Shown: positions 13,610 through 26,488, counted from the first letter of the stretch. The stretch: DNA of 64,000 bases from Todiramphus chloris collaris (GCA_025345505.1 JANVCC010000076.1:5257577-5321576), one strand, 5' to 3'. Notes: generated from the sequence alone by a model not told the origin. Made by a program: numbers and translations.

Positions 13610-14820
13610 GCAGCCAGGCAAAGTCAGCATGAGCTTATGAGAGGTAGGTTCTGCTTGACTAACCTGATGTCCTTCTATGCCAATATGACTCAATCAATGA
13701 GGGAAAGGCTGTGGATGTTGTCTGCCTGGACTTTAGTAAAGCCTTTGGCACTTTTTCCCACTGCATTTTCCTGGAGAATCTGGATGCTCATGGCTTGGAT
13801 GGGTGTACTCTTTGCTAGGTAAAAAAAGTGTCTGGATGGCTGGGCACAAACAGTGGTGGTGACTGGAGATGAGTTCAGGTGGTGGCTGGTCACAAGTGGT
13901 GTTCCCCAGGCTATTAAAGAGCTTGTTCTCTTTAATATCTGTACCAATTATCTGGTTGAGGGGATTGAGGCACCCTCAATAAGTTTGCAGATGACATCAA
14001 ATTGGGTGGAAATGTTCATCTGTATGAAAAAAAAACGCTCTACAGAGGGATCTGGACTGGCTTTATTGATGGGTCAAGGCGAATTGTATGAGGTTCAACA
14101 AGGCCAAGCTGGGGGTCCTGCATTTGGATTACAACAACACCCTGCAATGCTACAGGCTTGGGGAAGAGTAGTTGGAAAGTGCCTGTCAGGAAAGGACCTG
14201 GGAATGCTAGTTGACATTTGGCTAAATATGAGCCATCAGTGTGCCCAGGTGGCCAAGAAGGCCAACAGCATCCTGGCTTGTATCAGAAATAGTGTGGCAA
14301 GCAGGACCAGGAAAGTGATTATGCCTCTGTACTTGGCACTGGTGGGGTCACATGTCAAATACTGGATTCAGTTTTGGGCCCCTTCCTACAAGAAGAACAT
14401 TGAGGTGCTGGAGCATGTCCAAAGGGCAATGGAGCCGAGTCTAGAGAACAAGTCTTGTGAGGATTTCCTGAGGGAACTGGAGTTGTTTAGCCTGCAGAAA
14501 AAAAGGCTCAGGGGAGAAGTTTTCACTCTCTACAACTATCTGAAAGGAGGTTGTAGTGAGGTGAGTGTTGGTCTCTTCTTGCAAGTGTTCAGTGATAGAA
14601 CAAGATTAAATGGCCTCAAGTCACTTCAGGGCCCTGGAACAGGCTGCTCAGGACTGTGGTGGAGTCACCATCCCTGAAGATATTGAAAAGACATGTAGAT
14701 GTGGTGCCGAGCATCCTAGTTTAGTGGTGGACTTGGCAGTATTAGGTCTACAGTTGGACTCAATGATATTAAAGGGTTTTTCCAACCTAAACCTAAGGGT
14801 TTTCTATGATTCTGTGATTG
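13405..14820 (+). mobile_element. CR1 LINE copy, partial ORF2 and 3' end
   Basis: A + strand CR1 runs from the RT segment (atcataccagcagtcc, ~13430) to the terminal ttctatgattctgtgat at ~14801-14818. Its subfamily looks different from the 1.7-kb copy, judging by text such as GEVPAEWTLANVTPLYKKED-like coding. Several frameshifts and stops interrupt it: coding moves between frames near 13610, 13830 and 13980. The 5' limit is uncertain by some tens of bases. Confidence 0.92.
13853..14677 (+). pseudogene. CR1 ORF2 C-terminal remnant (274 codons open)
   Basis: This is the longest open frame in the window. Its second half matches the conserved CR1 ORF2 C-terminus: SGKDLGMLVDIWLNMSHQCA, then KKANSILACIRNSVASRTRK, FWAPSYKKNIEVLEHVQRAM, and a late YNYLKGGCSEV. 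The N-terminal third is read in a shifted frame, so the ADD region is garbled (about residues 42-55). It has no start codon relation to a host gene and is a fossil of the LINE. Confidence 0.88.
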
Positions 14821-15945
14821 TATAAATCTAAGCCAGCAGTTTTCTGCCCATGGGAAACTTTCCTATAGGAAGCATGCATAATATCAGATAAAATGACACC
14901 ATTCTTGTCTGGAAGTAACAGTATTCAGGCCAACACGTAAAGCCTAGAAAATACTCTTCTACATGTCGCTTTGCTTTTGTAGTTACAAAGACCCATGCAA
15001 AGGTATTCCTAGGGGCCCAGTGATGAATAAATGTGAGAGGAAGAAGTAAAAGTAGCAGTTCAGGCAGTGACGAAAACCAGTGTTTCCAAATTTTTGTCTC
15101 TAATTACTATTCTAGTAAGAAGTCTACCGGTAAGACCAAATTGTGATTGTGTACAGGTGTGGCAACAAATTGATGACTGGGAAGTGAAGTGCTTGCAGAC
15201 ATAGGCATCTGCTTCTGTCATATTTTTCTAAGTGGAGAAGACTTGATGAAGTAAGAAAAATTTCCATTCTGTTCATTTTCTATTACTCTTCATTGAAAAT
15301 TTCACTTCCTTTTCTGGAAAACCTTCCCAGCTCAGTCGCTTTTAATACTTAATGCAAATTGGTTTCATCGAGAGCAAGCAGTTGGACTATAATGTGTGAG
15401 AGGGACACAAAAATAAGTCACATGTTCTTCTTGTGAACATAGAAGTTACTGCAGTGGGAATTTCAGTGGTTTTATATTTATAAACAGTGCCTAAATTCTT
15501 TGCATGAATCTGCATAGCAGGAGAATTTGGTCATACTCAGAGCTGCTGCATTGAGATGAGGAAATTGGTTCTTGGTTTTCTTTTCAAAGTGATTGCTTTA
15601 CTTCTCTGTAGTACAAGTAAAATGTTGTGCTTTAAAATTGACCTTCAGTCACTTTCTTAGCTCCAGGAGAACAGTTGATAGAATTTGTCATTATATATTT
15701 TTGATAAAATTTACTCATATCTTTTCTGGCTTATTTATGTCACACAAACCTGTTTCTAAATCCAGGTTTAAACTGGACTTAGTTAAATGCTGTCTGACCA
15801 CTGATTATTAAAGTGTACCTTCATATTGCTGCATGGGCAGTTCGTGTACTCCAGGTCATAGGACAACCAGGGACAATCTACATTTGAGCTCATCTCTGAC
15901 TTAGTATCCTACAAGCCTTTGCACTTTCAGTCTTTCTAGGAAACT
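14821..15945. other. Intergenic sequence without recognised gene
   Basis: About 1.1 kb of unique sequence between two CR1 copies. I see no coding or repeat signal in it. Confidence 0.55.
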
Positions 15946-16045
15946 GGTTGGGGTTGGAAGAGGCCTCTTGAGATCATCTAGTCTAACCCCCTTGCTCAAG
16001 CAGGGTCAGCTACAGCAGGTTGTCCAGTTGGGTTCAGAATACCTT
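15946..16045 (-). mobile_element. Short CR1 3' fragment
   Basis: About 100 bp reads ggttggggttggaagaggcc, agatcatctagtctaaccccc and tgctcaagcagggtcagcta on the + strand. This is the typical reverse complement of a CR1 3' region. The terminal octamers are lost. It is 5' truncated and lies about 310 bp before the solo LTR. Confidence 0.82.
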
Positions 16046-16349
16046 TGATCTACTGTTGAGCCTGAGGCATTTTAACATTTTTAAAGATAATTCAAGTAAT
16101 TGTTAATGTTTCTTTCCAAGAAGCCAAAGATTGCTAGAAGGACACTTTCTTGCCCACCTCATATTTCCTCTTCTAACATGTCTCTGTTGGTGTGTGTTTT
16201 CATATGGCATAAAGTGCTAGTTGCAAGGTTTGATGTATTAACAGTGGAGAAGGGAGCCAATGAGGGGTATAAGGCATGTCTTGATCTTAACTCATACTAC
16301 CTACTGGAACAGAGTTGTCTATTGAGCAAAAACCTAATTGTCCTACTTT

Positions 16350-16354
16350 GAAAG
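16350..16354. repeat. Target site duplication, left copy (GAAAG)
   Basis: Five bases directly before the LTR TGT terminus, identical to 16781-16785 directly after the ACA terminus. This marks the integration event. Confidence 0.88.
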
Positions 16355-16780
16355 TGTCCTGGGTTTGTCCAGGATAGGGTTACTTTTCACCAGGAGCTGG
16401 GAGGGTGGCCACAGCCAGGATAGAAAACCAAACCATACCATGGGATATTCGATATCATACTGACATCACGCCCACTATATAAGAGCGGCGGTAGGCCGGG
16501 CAACGCCGGGATCTGGCAGGCAGTCAGGATAGAGTGGGGCACGATGCCATTTGGTCAGGTTCGTTCTTTAACATTCATTTTGTGTATTGTTTCAGTTCTG
16601 TTGTTGTTGTTGTTTTTGTTGTTGTTGTTTCTTCTCCTTTTGCATTCCTCTATTAAGTTCTCCTTGCACTCAATCCATGGGGTTTTTCCTTTTTCTCCTT
16701 ATTCTCCTTTCCATTTGGGGTGGGGAGAGTGAGTGAGCAGCCACATGGTGCTCAGGTCCAGCTGGCTATAAACCACAACA
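16355..16780 (+). mobile_element. Solo endogenous retrovirus LTR (426 bp)
   Basis: The element begins TGTCCTGGGTTTGTCCAGGA and ends AACCACAACA, giving TGT...ACA inverted termini. It is flanked on both sides by GAAAG (16350-16354 and 16781-16785), a perfect 5-bp target site duplication. A TATATAAG box sits at 16476-16483 within a locally CpG-rich stretch, as expected for a U3 promoter, so the LTR reads on the + strand. A GTT-rich repeat (~16599-16630) lies downstream of it. No gag, pol or env sequence is present, so it arose by recombination between two LTRs. The 5-bp duplication is compatible with a class III (ERVL-like) or class I origin. It resembles, from memory, an LTR type widespread in neoavian birds. 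Confidence 0.9.
16476..16483 (+). promoter_or_regulatory. LTR TATA box
   Basis: TATATAAG lies 121 bp into the solo LTR and is followed by a GC-rich, CpG-containing stretch (agcggcggtaggccgggcaa). This is the expected U3/R arrangement. It is intact by eye, and whether it is active is unknown. Confidence 0.65.
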
Positions 16781-16785
16781 GAAAG
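16781..16785. repeat. Target site duplication, right copy (GAAAG)
   Basis: Five bases directly after the LTR ACA terminus, matching the left copy exactly. Confidence 0.88.
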
Positions 16786-17843
16786 CTGTCCCAGGAGTGA
16801 TAGAGAATATGTGCAGCATGGAAGACAAAGGCAACAGAATCCTTGAAAGCAACTGACAGTATAGATACCCTCAAAATATGCTACCTCCTGCTGCTTACCA
16901 GTCTGAGATCTGTCTGGAATAATTCAAACGATTCAGCAATGGATTTGTGCCAGAAGTGAGAGTGGTTTCTAGTTTCTAGACTACTGTTAATGGAGAGATT
17001 TCAGACAACTTCTAGTCTTGATCTGTACCAAATTTTTAATATCTGAAAGAGTTTTGCATGCAAACTTTGATTTTTGGTAGTTGCAACAATTTTTTTTAAA
17101 AGAACATTTTGGGATATTATTGCATACTATTTGGAATACTATTAATCAGAATCCAAAGCATATGTGAATTTTGGACATTTCTCCGCTAGTCTAATAGATT
17201 TGGTAAACAGTTATTACATGCTAACAATTCAGCACTTAACCCTCTTTTTTCTGGGGCATTTCTTAGGCAGAGGGGAATTTTTTTTTTTGTTTTCATGTGA
17301 CTGTGGCAAAGAACTTCTCGTCTGTTGCCAGAACATAACAGTGTGTTCCTCTACTTGGGACAGTCATTCTTTAGGTTATATAGCTTATTATATTTTTGGA
17401 TAAACAATTAGAAGTTGCAGAAGTGCACAAGTGTAGCCATTAAAATCTGGCTAATACAGAGCAATTTAAATGTGAGGCTAAACCAGCTTGTGGTTATAGA
17501 AGGTAACATAGATTGTACTGTACAAGTAAAAGTGCAGCACAAAGCTTTGTTTTTCTATTGTCAGCTTCTTAATAATCTATTCCCATTTAATCAAATCTGA
17601 TAGAGACTGTAACGCATCACTAGTTATTTCTAACTAGGAACAGCTTCTGCAGTATTTCTCTGTTTCTGAACTAAACAGGAAAATACAGTTTGAAAGTTTA
17701 GTGTTTTCTAGGTAGCACACAGGAGGCAAGTGATGTGGTGAAAGTCTCAAAACTCTGAAGGTGAAAAATATATAATTGTTCCTTCATTGGCATGGCACCT
17801 GATACAATGTAGAGCTCTTTCATATATTTGGGTAATGAAAACA
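16786..17843. other. Intergenic sequence without recognised gene
   Basis: About 1.06 kb of AT-rich unique sequence between the solo LTR and the minus-strand CR1. No gene or repeat recognised. Confidence 0.55.
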
Positions 17844-17924
17844 GACTCATAGACTCATGGAATCGTAGAATGGTTTAGGTTGGAAGGGACCTTAAAGATT
17901 ATCTAGTTCCAGGGACACTTCCCA

Positions 17925-18299
17925 CTAGGCCAGGTTGCTCAAAGTCCCATCCAACCTGGTGCTGAACACATTCAGTGATGAAGCATTCACAGCTTCCCAG
18001 CACAATCTGGTCCTGCATCTCAGCACCCTTAGAGTGAAGAACTTCCTCATTTCTGATCTAATTCTACCCTCTGCCAGTTTGAAGCCATTGCCCCTTGTCC
18101 TATCACTACAAGCCCTTGTATAAAGTCCCTCTCCAGCTTTCTTGCAGGCCCCCTTCAGATACTGGAAGGCTGCAATAAGGTCTCCCCAGAGTCCTCTCTT
18201 CTTCAAGCTGAACAACCCCAACTCTCTCAGCCTGTCCTCATGGGAGAGGTGCTCCATCCCTCTCATAATCTTTGTGGCCCTTCTCTGGACCTGCTCCAA
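17925..18299 (-). pseudogene. CR1 ORF2 C-terminal fragment
   Basis: A 124-codon minus-strand stretch encodes EQVQRRATKIMRGMEHLSHE, LRELGLFSLKKRGLWGDLIA and FQYLKGACKKAGEGLYTRAC, the conserved C-terminus of avian CR1 ORF2. It continues the RT fragment after a frameshift. Confidence 0.88.
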
Positions 18300-18453
18300 C
18301 AGGTCTATGTCCTTCTTATGTTGTGGTCTCTAGAGATTGATTCAATACTCCAGGGGGGGTCTCATGACAACAGAGAAGAGGGGAACAATCATCTCCCTCG
18401 ACCTGATGGCCATGCCTTCTCTTGATGAAGCCCAGGATATGGTTGGGGCTTTC

Positions 18454-18873
18454 TCAGCTGCATGCACATATTGTTGGGCTCATGTTGAACTTTTCATCAG
18501 CCAGCACTCCCGAGTCTTTCTCCTCAAGATTGCTCTCAGTCCATACTCCACCCAGTCTGTATCTGTGCTTGGGATTGCTCCGACCCAGGTGCAGGACTTT
18601 GCACTTGACCTTGTTAAAATTCATGTGGTTGGTATGGGCCCACCTCTCCAGCCTGTCAAGGTCGCTCTGCATGGAGTCTCTTTCCTCCAGCATGCTGACT
18701 ATGCCACACAGCTTGGTGTCATCTGCAAAGTTGCTGAGGGTGCCCTTAATCCACTTGTCCATGTCACAGACAAAGATGCTAACAGCATTGTTCCTTGTAC
18801 TATTTCCTGTGGAACACCACTGGTCTCCACTTGGACACTGAGCCATTGACCGCACCTCTTTGAGTGCAACCAT
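18454..18873 (-). pseudogene. CR1 reverse-transcriptase fragment
   Basis: A 139-codon minus-strand stretch shows RT motif C as NFADDTKLCG, followed by the CR1-typical LDRLERWAHTNHMNFNKVKC, VLHLGRSNPKHRYRLGG and LEEKDSGVLADEKFNMS segments. Motif B is damaged (the QGSVLGP-type segment is absent or frameshifted around residues 20-40). It is inactive. Confidence 0.88.
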
Positions 18874-18888
18874 CCAGCCAGTTCTTCA

Positions 18889-21004
18889 AAGGAAAATTCC
18901 TTGGGTTTTTTTTCCTCCTGAGATTGGCTTTTTTTTTTTTTTATAGTGGAAGCAAGTGGCCTTTATGTAATTTAACTTCCTTCTGCCTGGTTCTTTCTGT
19001 CCAGCCTTACAAACTACAGAAGTCTTCAGCTGAACAAATGGAAAGTCGAAAAACTGAGAGCTCTTTGTTCAAGATAAGTGAGTTCTTTGTGAGATCATAT
19101 TAAACATAAATACAGAGTGTAAAACAAACCATCTGAATTATCTCCTCAGATGCATAACATACTAAGTTTGACATTCCTTGCAAGAGATTTTTAGTGTATT
19201 GAACAATTGAAGAGAACAAATCAGAAAAGGGGAAGGAAAGGGAGGGGAACTGAAGCAGAAAAAGCAGTCAAAGAGGAACATTTTTAGTTAAATAATCTCT
19301 GTTGCAGTTGAATAGATGAATTATGTGAATGAAGTGGCTTGCTGTAGTAACTGGCGGGAAAGTGTTATCTTCATTAATTTCCCATAAACAGCATTTAAGG
19401 ACAACTTAATTGAGAACTTGCTGAAGGAAAGAAGTTTTTTTATGCTGAAGTATAAAAAAAAAAAAAGTAAAAAATAGTTTGAAACTGTTTTACAACTATG
19501 TTATCATGGTGTTTTAATAAAATGCCAGTGTTGATTTTTGAACTGATTTCCCAGTCCTTTTAATGAAATTTGAATACAGTCTTTGCTAACCATTTTCCAT
19601 TGACTTTTAGACTGAAAGAATCTGCTACGTCTTCCATGAATATGCACTGAATTTTCCTGGGAGAAGGCTGGGTCTGATCAGCTCTTTTTATATTAGCAGC
19701 TGATAATGACTTTTGACAATAGCAGGAACAGCTTAAAACATATAGATTTGGGAATCTGGAGCAGTCACTTAGCAAAGGTTTGGAACACAAAGGAGAACAT
19801 TAACAGAAGCTATTTTGCACTTAGATCTTGCAGCACATGCGTGTTTATTTTATATAGGGGTATTCTGACTGAAATCATACACGTTCAGTCAATGTTATAC
19901 CAGAAAATGAAATAAGATTGACTAATTGGGAGATCAGGGGGAAAAAAACAAAAAAAAGCCAACTGTAAAATGAATCTTTAACACATGGAAAAGTTTCTAG
20001 AGGGGTCTGTTTTCTTGACTCACTTGTTATTTAATATCTTCCTCTTTAATGAGCAGGAGAACATGAAGCCATTTCCAATAACATTTATGTAAAATATGGT
20101 GCAGTAAAAAAATGGTCAGAGACATTATGCATAGCAGTCCAGCTCACGTGCTTTGCCTGTACCTTGTATTTTAGTACAGCTGCATGTAACATTTCACAAC
20201 TGGGGACAGAGAACAGTTTACTAGGCAAAAAACCGAATCCCACAATGAGCAAACAGCAACATACATATCTTTTTTTAATGATGGATAACTAACTAGAAAT
20301 GAGATTCTGGTATACACATGGTCTTATTTATGTCTTAGACCACACTTACATCTGAACTATTCTTCTCTTTTCTGTTTTTTTTTGCTCCTATTGATTTGTT
20401 AATAGGGTCTTCTAAACCAAAAATATACACAGTGACATTTGTGTTCTGTTTCTTCCTTCCCTATGTAAATATTTTCATTTTTTATCATCCTATTTCAAAC
20501 AGTACATTGTTCCAGACTGATTCAGCTGTTTCATTTTGCTCACTATCTCAGTTATTATTTTTACTTCCAAGGCAAAATCAGCACTTTTTTAGAAGTTAGT
20601 CTAACTTTTCATTATCAGGGCTGAACCATTAAAATTATTTTTTTCCCTGATGGCTTTCATGGAAGCAATACTAAAATCTTGGTAGCTTTTAAAGACCATC
20701 TAGTACTAATTGTTGTAGATGCTTGATGATACTGTTTGACAGTCCAGGAGGGATTAAGCTGATCTTTATATCACATAATATTTTCACTGGTAATTACTAC
20801 ATAAAAACTCAGACACTGAGTTAGACGTTCTGAACCTCCAGTACAAGGAGTCTACATCTCTTTATTGCTGCAAAGTTACCAGCTGTTTTCTTCCAACACT
20901 TGTGAAATAAATATCCACTGAGATGGAAAAGTCCATGGTTATGCTATTACAAAAATAATAGCTAAAAATGCTGTGTAGATGTTCCAAAGTTAGATGTGAA
21001 ATAT
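18889..21004. other. Intergenic sequence without recognised gene
   Basis: About 2.1 kb of AT-rich sequence with scattered homopolymers (poly-T near 18929, poly-A near 19452). Nothing coding recognised. Confidence 0.55.
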
Positions 21005-21706
21005 TTATATGCTGGGGCCACCCATCTGGAAAGCAACTTGGCAGAAAAGGATCTGGAGGTCCTGGTGGACACCAAATTGAACATGAACATATGCCCTTGA
21101 TGCAGAGAAAGCTAATGGTATGCTGAGCTGCATCAGGCATAGCATTGTCAGCAAGTTGAGGGAGGTGATTCTTCCCCTCTGCTCAGCACTGGTGAGACCA
21201 CACCTGGAGAACTGTGTCCAGTTCTGGGCTCTCCAGTAAGAGAGGCATGGTCAGACTGGAAAGATTACAAGTAAGGGCTACTAAGATGATGAAGGGACTG
21301 GAGTATCTCTTCTGTGAGGAAAGGCTGAAAGAGCTGGGACTGCTTAGCCTGAAGAAGAGAAGTCTCAGGGGGTGGTCTAAATTTTTTTAAATACCCGAAG
21401 AGAGGGAATAATGAAGACAGAGACAGCTCTTTCCAGTGGTGCTCAGCAAGAGGACCAGAGGCAATATACACAAACTGAAACACAGAAGGTTCCTTCTGAT
21501 GTCAGCAAACACTTTTGTTACTGGGAACGTGACCAGGTACTGGCACAGGTTGCCCAGGAAGGTTGTGGAATTTCCATCCTCAGGGATATTTGAAAGCTAT
21601 CTGGGCATGATCCTGCAAAACTGGCTTTAGATGGCCCTGCTTGAGGTTTGGACTGGATACCTCCAGATGTCCCTTCCAACCATAGCCATTCTGCAATTCT
21701 GTGATT
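21005..21706 (+). mobile_element. CR1 LINE 3' part, about 700 bp
   Basis: This + strand CR1 carries the ORF2 C-terminal region (gcagaaaaggatctggaggt, cactggtgagaccacacctg, gtgtccagttctgggctctc). It ends in the 3' tail ccttccaaccatagccattc followed by attctgtgat at ~21696-21705. It is heavily diverged and frameshifted. Confidence 0.9.
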
Positions 21707-24700
21707 TAGTTTGGGGGCTGATGGGAGTTCAGTCATGACTGAACAGATTAAAAGAAATGGCTAAAAAAAACTTACCTGAACCTTTACCCAGCTTTCTGCC
21801 ATTACTGCTCCGTCCAAGATATTTCAATAGGCACAGGACTATTGAACCCTGGGGCTTGTGCACATACATCCTAATAAGACTCATATAGGTGGGCCTCTCA
21901 CAATGCATCTTTATTTCTTTATCTGCTTTCTCCGTTCTCTTCTTCAGGTCAAGTGGTCTTCAACAAACTCTTCACTGCTTTCAATTTCCCTCTTTATTCA
22001 CTCAAGCTGGTTAAGCAGAGGCATCAATATGAGTTTATTTCCTCAGGTAACTTGCCGAAAGTAACTTACAGTGTTGATGTGTGCTTTTTTTCATCCTATG
22101 CTCTAAGAACCAAGGGACTGATACTGTGTTCATCAGTTACACTGACTGATCTTGCAGTAAGGCTCAGTAGTATACAATAATCTCCCAGCGCTGCTTATTT
22201 TCAATGGCTTTCCTCCTTAGCCTCATCTGAGAGGCCATGATGCCTGGCTTTCTTCCATCCTCACTGCTGTTGCTGATTAATATCATCAGTGTGCATTTCA
22301 ATTAAGTTCATAACGTGTGTTGCACTCAGTGCGTGCATAAAATATGTACCACATTATTAACAGGGCCTGTGACCAAAAATACAAGATTGCTGCCCATTTT
22401 GTATGTAAAATGAAGAATCTGTAATTATGATAGATAACAGCTTCATAGCATTGGACATGAGAAACTGTTCTGGGAAAAAAAAACCAAACTAACAACTTTG
22501 CTTTTCAGAGTTGCTTCTGCTTATTTGCTTTTTGTATCTTACGTAGTGAAGAATGAGAATACCCTGGATTAATTTTTTAATTTACTGTATTTAAGCCAAT
22601 TTCATTTTTAGTCAGTTCTACATTGTTTTCTTCTTAAAATAAGAAGAGGCTGCTATATTGCTTTTCCAGAATTTTTTTTTTTCTTGACATGTGAAAAGAC
22701 AATTAAAGCAGCTGCTGTTAATGGCCTTGATTTTATGAAAAACTATTCCCTTGCCCAAGTATTTAATTCAGTGGCTATTAAAGCTAAACAAATTTTGTAG
22801 GCTAACATAATATGTTTTCCCAGATCAACAGATATAATTAATGATGGACAGAAAATCAGCAGCTATATATCAAGACTGAGAAGCAATACATTATGCATCT
22901 AGTTTGCAGCAAGTGATGTGAAAATAAATATGGTAGCATAAATAAATCTGAAGAAGAAATATAGGAATCCTGAAATCAAGCATGTAAGTAGAGATTATTT
23001 TCATCCATATTATTTTTAAGTTTAAATAGATAGATCTTAATACTTCTTTGAGATCTGCTGCTAAAATGACTGAAGAAAAACTTGTGCATTATCTCTTGTT
23101 TTATTATTGCTAATATATTCTTTAAAATTCCTTCAGTTATTGAAGGCAAAGATGATTCAACTGCTGCAATAAATTAAACTTGTAACTGTAACAATTTTCT
23201 AGGAAAATGAATGTATTGGTATCATGCACAGGTATTATTTAGCCAAATACAAGAGTGCTAAAAAAATATAAAAGTAAAAATATAGCTGTATAGACTATGA
23301 GAGCTATTTTGAGGCAGTAATTCTGGTGCTCCTCTCCTTCCGGGTAACTTCAGTATCTTGTGACTAAAACCATATGAAGCTTTGATTCTGGGATTCAAGA
23401 GCCCAGGTGGATGTATATGTTGAAAAGCAGTTGTTCTGGATGGCAACCATTTCACTTTGGAGATCACAAAAAATGTGATGAAATTGGTGTAAACATCATA
23501 TTTCCCTGTGAAATCTACTTATTCTGGACTTAAGCAAGGTTTTTGGGAACTTGTTTGTTGTTCTTCGTGAAATGAATATAAGAAAGGTTATCCAGGGCAT
23601 CAGTGGACAACACACTGAATTTTTGAATCATTGCTGACTCTTGTTATTTAGAAAAAACACCAACTATCTTCAAGGACATCTTACTGTGGAAGTACCAGGT
23701 TTGTTCCTGTGACTTTTTTTTTCTGAATAATGGCTTCATTTTTAGTCACTGAAATCATTTAGTGCTTTACTTAATGTAGGCTGGCAGGAAAAGTGCATGC
23801 AGATTGTCAAAGTAGTCCTGCATTAGTATCTATGGAGATAGTATTGTCTGTTTATAAATCTCTGCTCTTCTCTGTCCCTGTACAAATATTTGTCTTTATT
23901 ACCATGGAGGTAATTATGCACAAACCATGCATAATTCCTATGAGTACTCAAGTGCATCTTCATATCCTCTCAGCAAAGCAGTGTATCTATTTAAGATCAT
24001 TTTTGAATTGTACACATCTGCACACGACCAAAGCAACGTGGCTTAAACATACTAATTAGTCTCTTGGTCCTGGCAAAGAAAAATATTTTCTATGTTATCC
24101 ACTGTTTTCCTGGGCTCTATTATTATTGTCATTCCCTTTGGGAGTGACTGTATAGGAAAACAAGCTTCATTGTTAGATTTTTTTTTTCCACATGCTGTAA
24201 AATTCTGATCACTACGTGCATTCCCTCTCCAGACATTGGGACCACATACATGAGTATAGAACACAAAATGATTTATTTGCTGCTCTTTATAAGTGCTCTT
24301 GTAAGAGAGAACTGTGAAGGATTTTTGTAACACTAGTCATTTCTAGTTGCAGTAGAATATAAATTACTTTCTCTGGCCAACATATTAAGAGAGATCTCAT
24401 GAATAAATGTTTTAACTTCATCTCTTCAAATAAGAAAATTCATTTTGGAGGAATTGTTTTGTTTGCATTGCACAGATTAATACGATCCTTTGAGTGAGAA
24501 ACTAATAGGCTCAACACAAACTTTTCTGTGCTGATTATCACTGCGTTATTTTCTTGCTTAATCTAATAATTTCTTCCATTAAGATCTGATTATGTATAAA
24601 TGAGAACATAAATGTAAAAACATAGTCTTATAAACATGCGATCCAAAGTCAAAATTGTTAAGTTCTTTAAAATACAGAGTTCTAACCCCTGAGCCTGAAG

Positions 24701-26450
24701 GGATGATAATCACTTCACTTAAAGTGCTGAAGGAAATAGGTAGTTTATGGTCATGCTTTGTGTTTTAGGCCACAAGGATTGGGGAAGAAATCAAATAAAA
24801 AGGAAGTTCTTAATCATATGCAATCGAAGTGGAAATCCTTCAATCCTAGCTATGGTCTCATTGGTGGTGGAAAAACTGACAGTCATTGCTGCTGCAGGAG
24901 CACATTTTACTTCTAAGCATGTGGGGAAAAAAGTTGTCATCAGCATCCATAAATCCCTCTTTTCCCATGTATTCTGTATGAATACAGTATATGTGTATTG
25001 TCTGAAGTGCACCAAGTAGAGTGTGTGGGGGAAAAATTGTCTTTCTAAAAAATTATTTTGAAAATGATGATAAACTAGGGATCCAATCTCATATCACACT
25101 ATGCAATGATATTTACAGGAGTCAGGAGTCATAAAGGTACCCTAGTTTGTACAGCTTTAAAGAAAAGTGAGGGTGTGTAAGAACATTCATTGTTTTTATT
25201 TTTGTTTAATCAAGAAGATAAAAGGGAAACACAGTAGGCTGAAAGCTACTCTGAACTAACATGTTAATTTAATTTATTTTTTATTCTCTTTTGACATAAT
25301 TCTCCTTAGTCCAATGAGTAAAACAGATTAAAAGGAAATTTTTCCTTTGTTGAATGACTGGAAGTGCAGGTGAACGCTTCTTGTACTAGGTGATATTATG
25401 AAAGATAGTAAAGAGTTGTATTTCAGAGATTCTTTAGCAGGCAAACAATTTTGTTTCCCTTTGAGAATTACTTCTTGTCTTGAGCGCTTCTGTTCCAACA
25501 AAAAGTGCAACAGTTTCTAAGCAGCAGTTAGATATAATGGAAGCTGCCTGGAGTATGAAATAGGCACTTGATGAGCCAGTATCATGAGCCATTGATGACT
25601 GTGCAGTGACACATGAACTTGCATTGAAGAGGTAATGTGATAGAACATGTCTCTGTATCCAGTACCTTCAACCATGTGCTGTCAGTCACTACAGGTATCC
25701 CAAGAATTACCACATGCTGGATCTAGGCTGCTTACTGTGTGAAAGCACCAGAAAATATGGATAGCTCAGTGACAAACAGGCCATTTAAAAATTTAAAGAA
25801 TCTTTCAGAGAGATCTTATACGGACTCAATGTTTTACCTAACATCCTGCCAGAGAAAAATCGGTTTAACAAGAGTTTTGTTAAACCTAATTAAAGACTGA
25901 GAAAATTCATCAGAAGTTTCTTCAGTAAGTTGTTAAGGGGAGACACGGCACCATGATGCAGGTTTTACATCTTTAACAAATGGGGGGAAAAAAAAATAAA
26001 CCCAAACACATGCTTCTGCTGCAGTTGGTGTTACTGTGGCATTTTAGATGCTAGTGAGACAGAGACAAGACCTTGAGATACCTGAATCCCTTTCACAAAT
26101 TCAACTGTCTTAGGTAGGCTGGGGGTTGAATCTGTCCTTTGAAATGTTCTCCTGAAATCACATTTTAAGTTGACTTCCCCTTACAATTTCTTTTCTTTTT
26201 GCCTTTAATTGCCCATTTACTTTATAGTTCCTCCCAGCCTTGCTCCCCATCTCTTCAGTGCTACAGTGTATCTGATATTTCCTAAGCAAAACCAAGGTGT
26301 TGTCTGTGCCTCCCACAGTGATGAACAGTTTCTGACTGCAGGAAAATGCAATAACGAGAGGAAAACTTTTTTTTTACTGTCTGCTGAGTCATTGGCAGAA
26401 ATAAGACTTTATTGTTCTAGCTACTTGACTACACTTTTGAACTATACAAA

Positions 26451-26488
26451 TCTGAAATGAGCTGAAAGCAGGAACTTTTCATTCCATT
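26451..26488 (+). repeat. 38-bp direct repeat, copy 1
   Basis: Starts tctgaaatgagctgaaagca and ends at cattccatt. It is identical over 38 bp to 27349-27386 in the same orientation, offset by 898 bp. The flanks are unrelated on both sides. Confidence 0.9.

Larger units (their letters stand above)
17844..18888 (-). mobile_element. CR1 LINE, about 1.05 kb, minus strand
   Basis: On the + strand it opens with CR1 3'-terminal text (atggaatcgtagaatggttt and ggttggaagggaccttaaag). It continues without large gaps through the ORF2 C-terminus to the RT region, ending near catccagccagttcttc. It is the best-preserved CR1 in the window, though frameshifted. It faces the + strand copy at 13405-14820, forming an inverted pair about 3 kb apart with the LTR between them. 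Confidence 0.94.

Noticed and set aside
16544-16732. Leu-rich 62-codon open frame that looks like a membrane peptide
   Set aside because: It is a translation of the GTT-repeat inside the solo LTR, not a gene.
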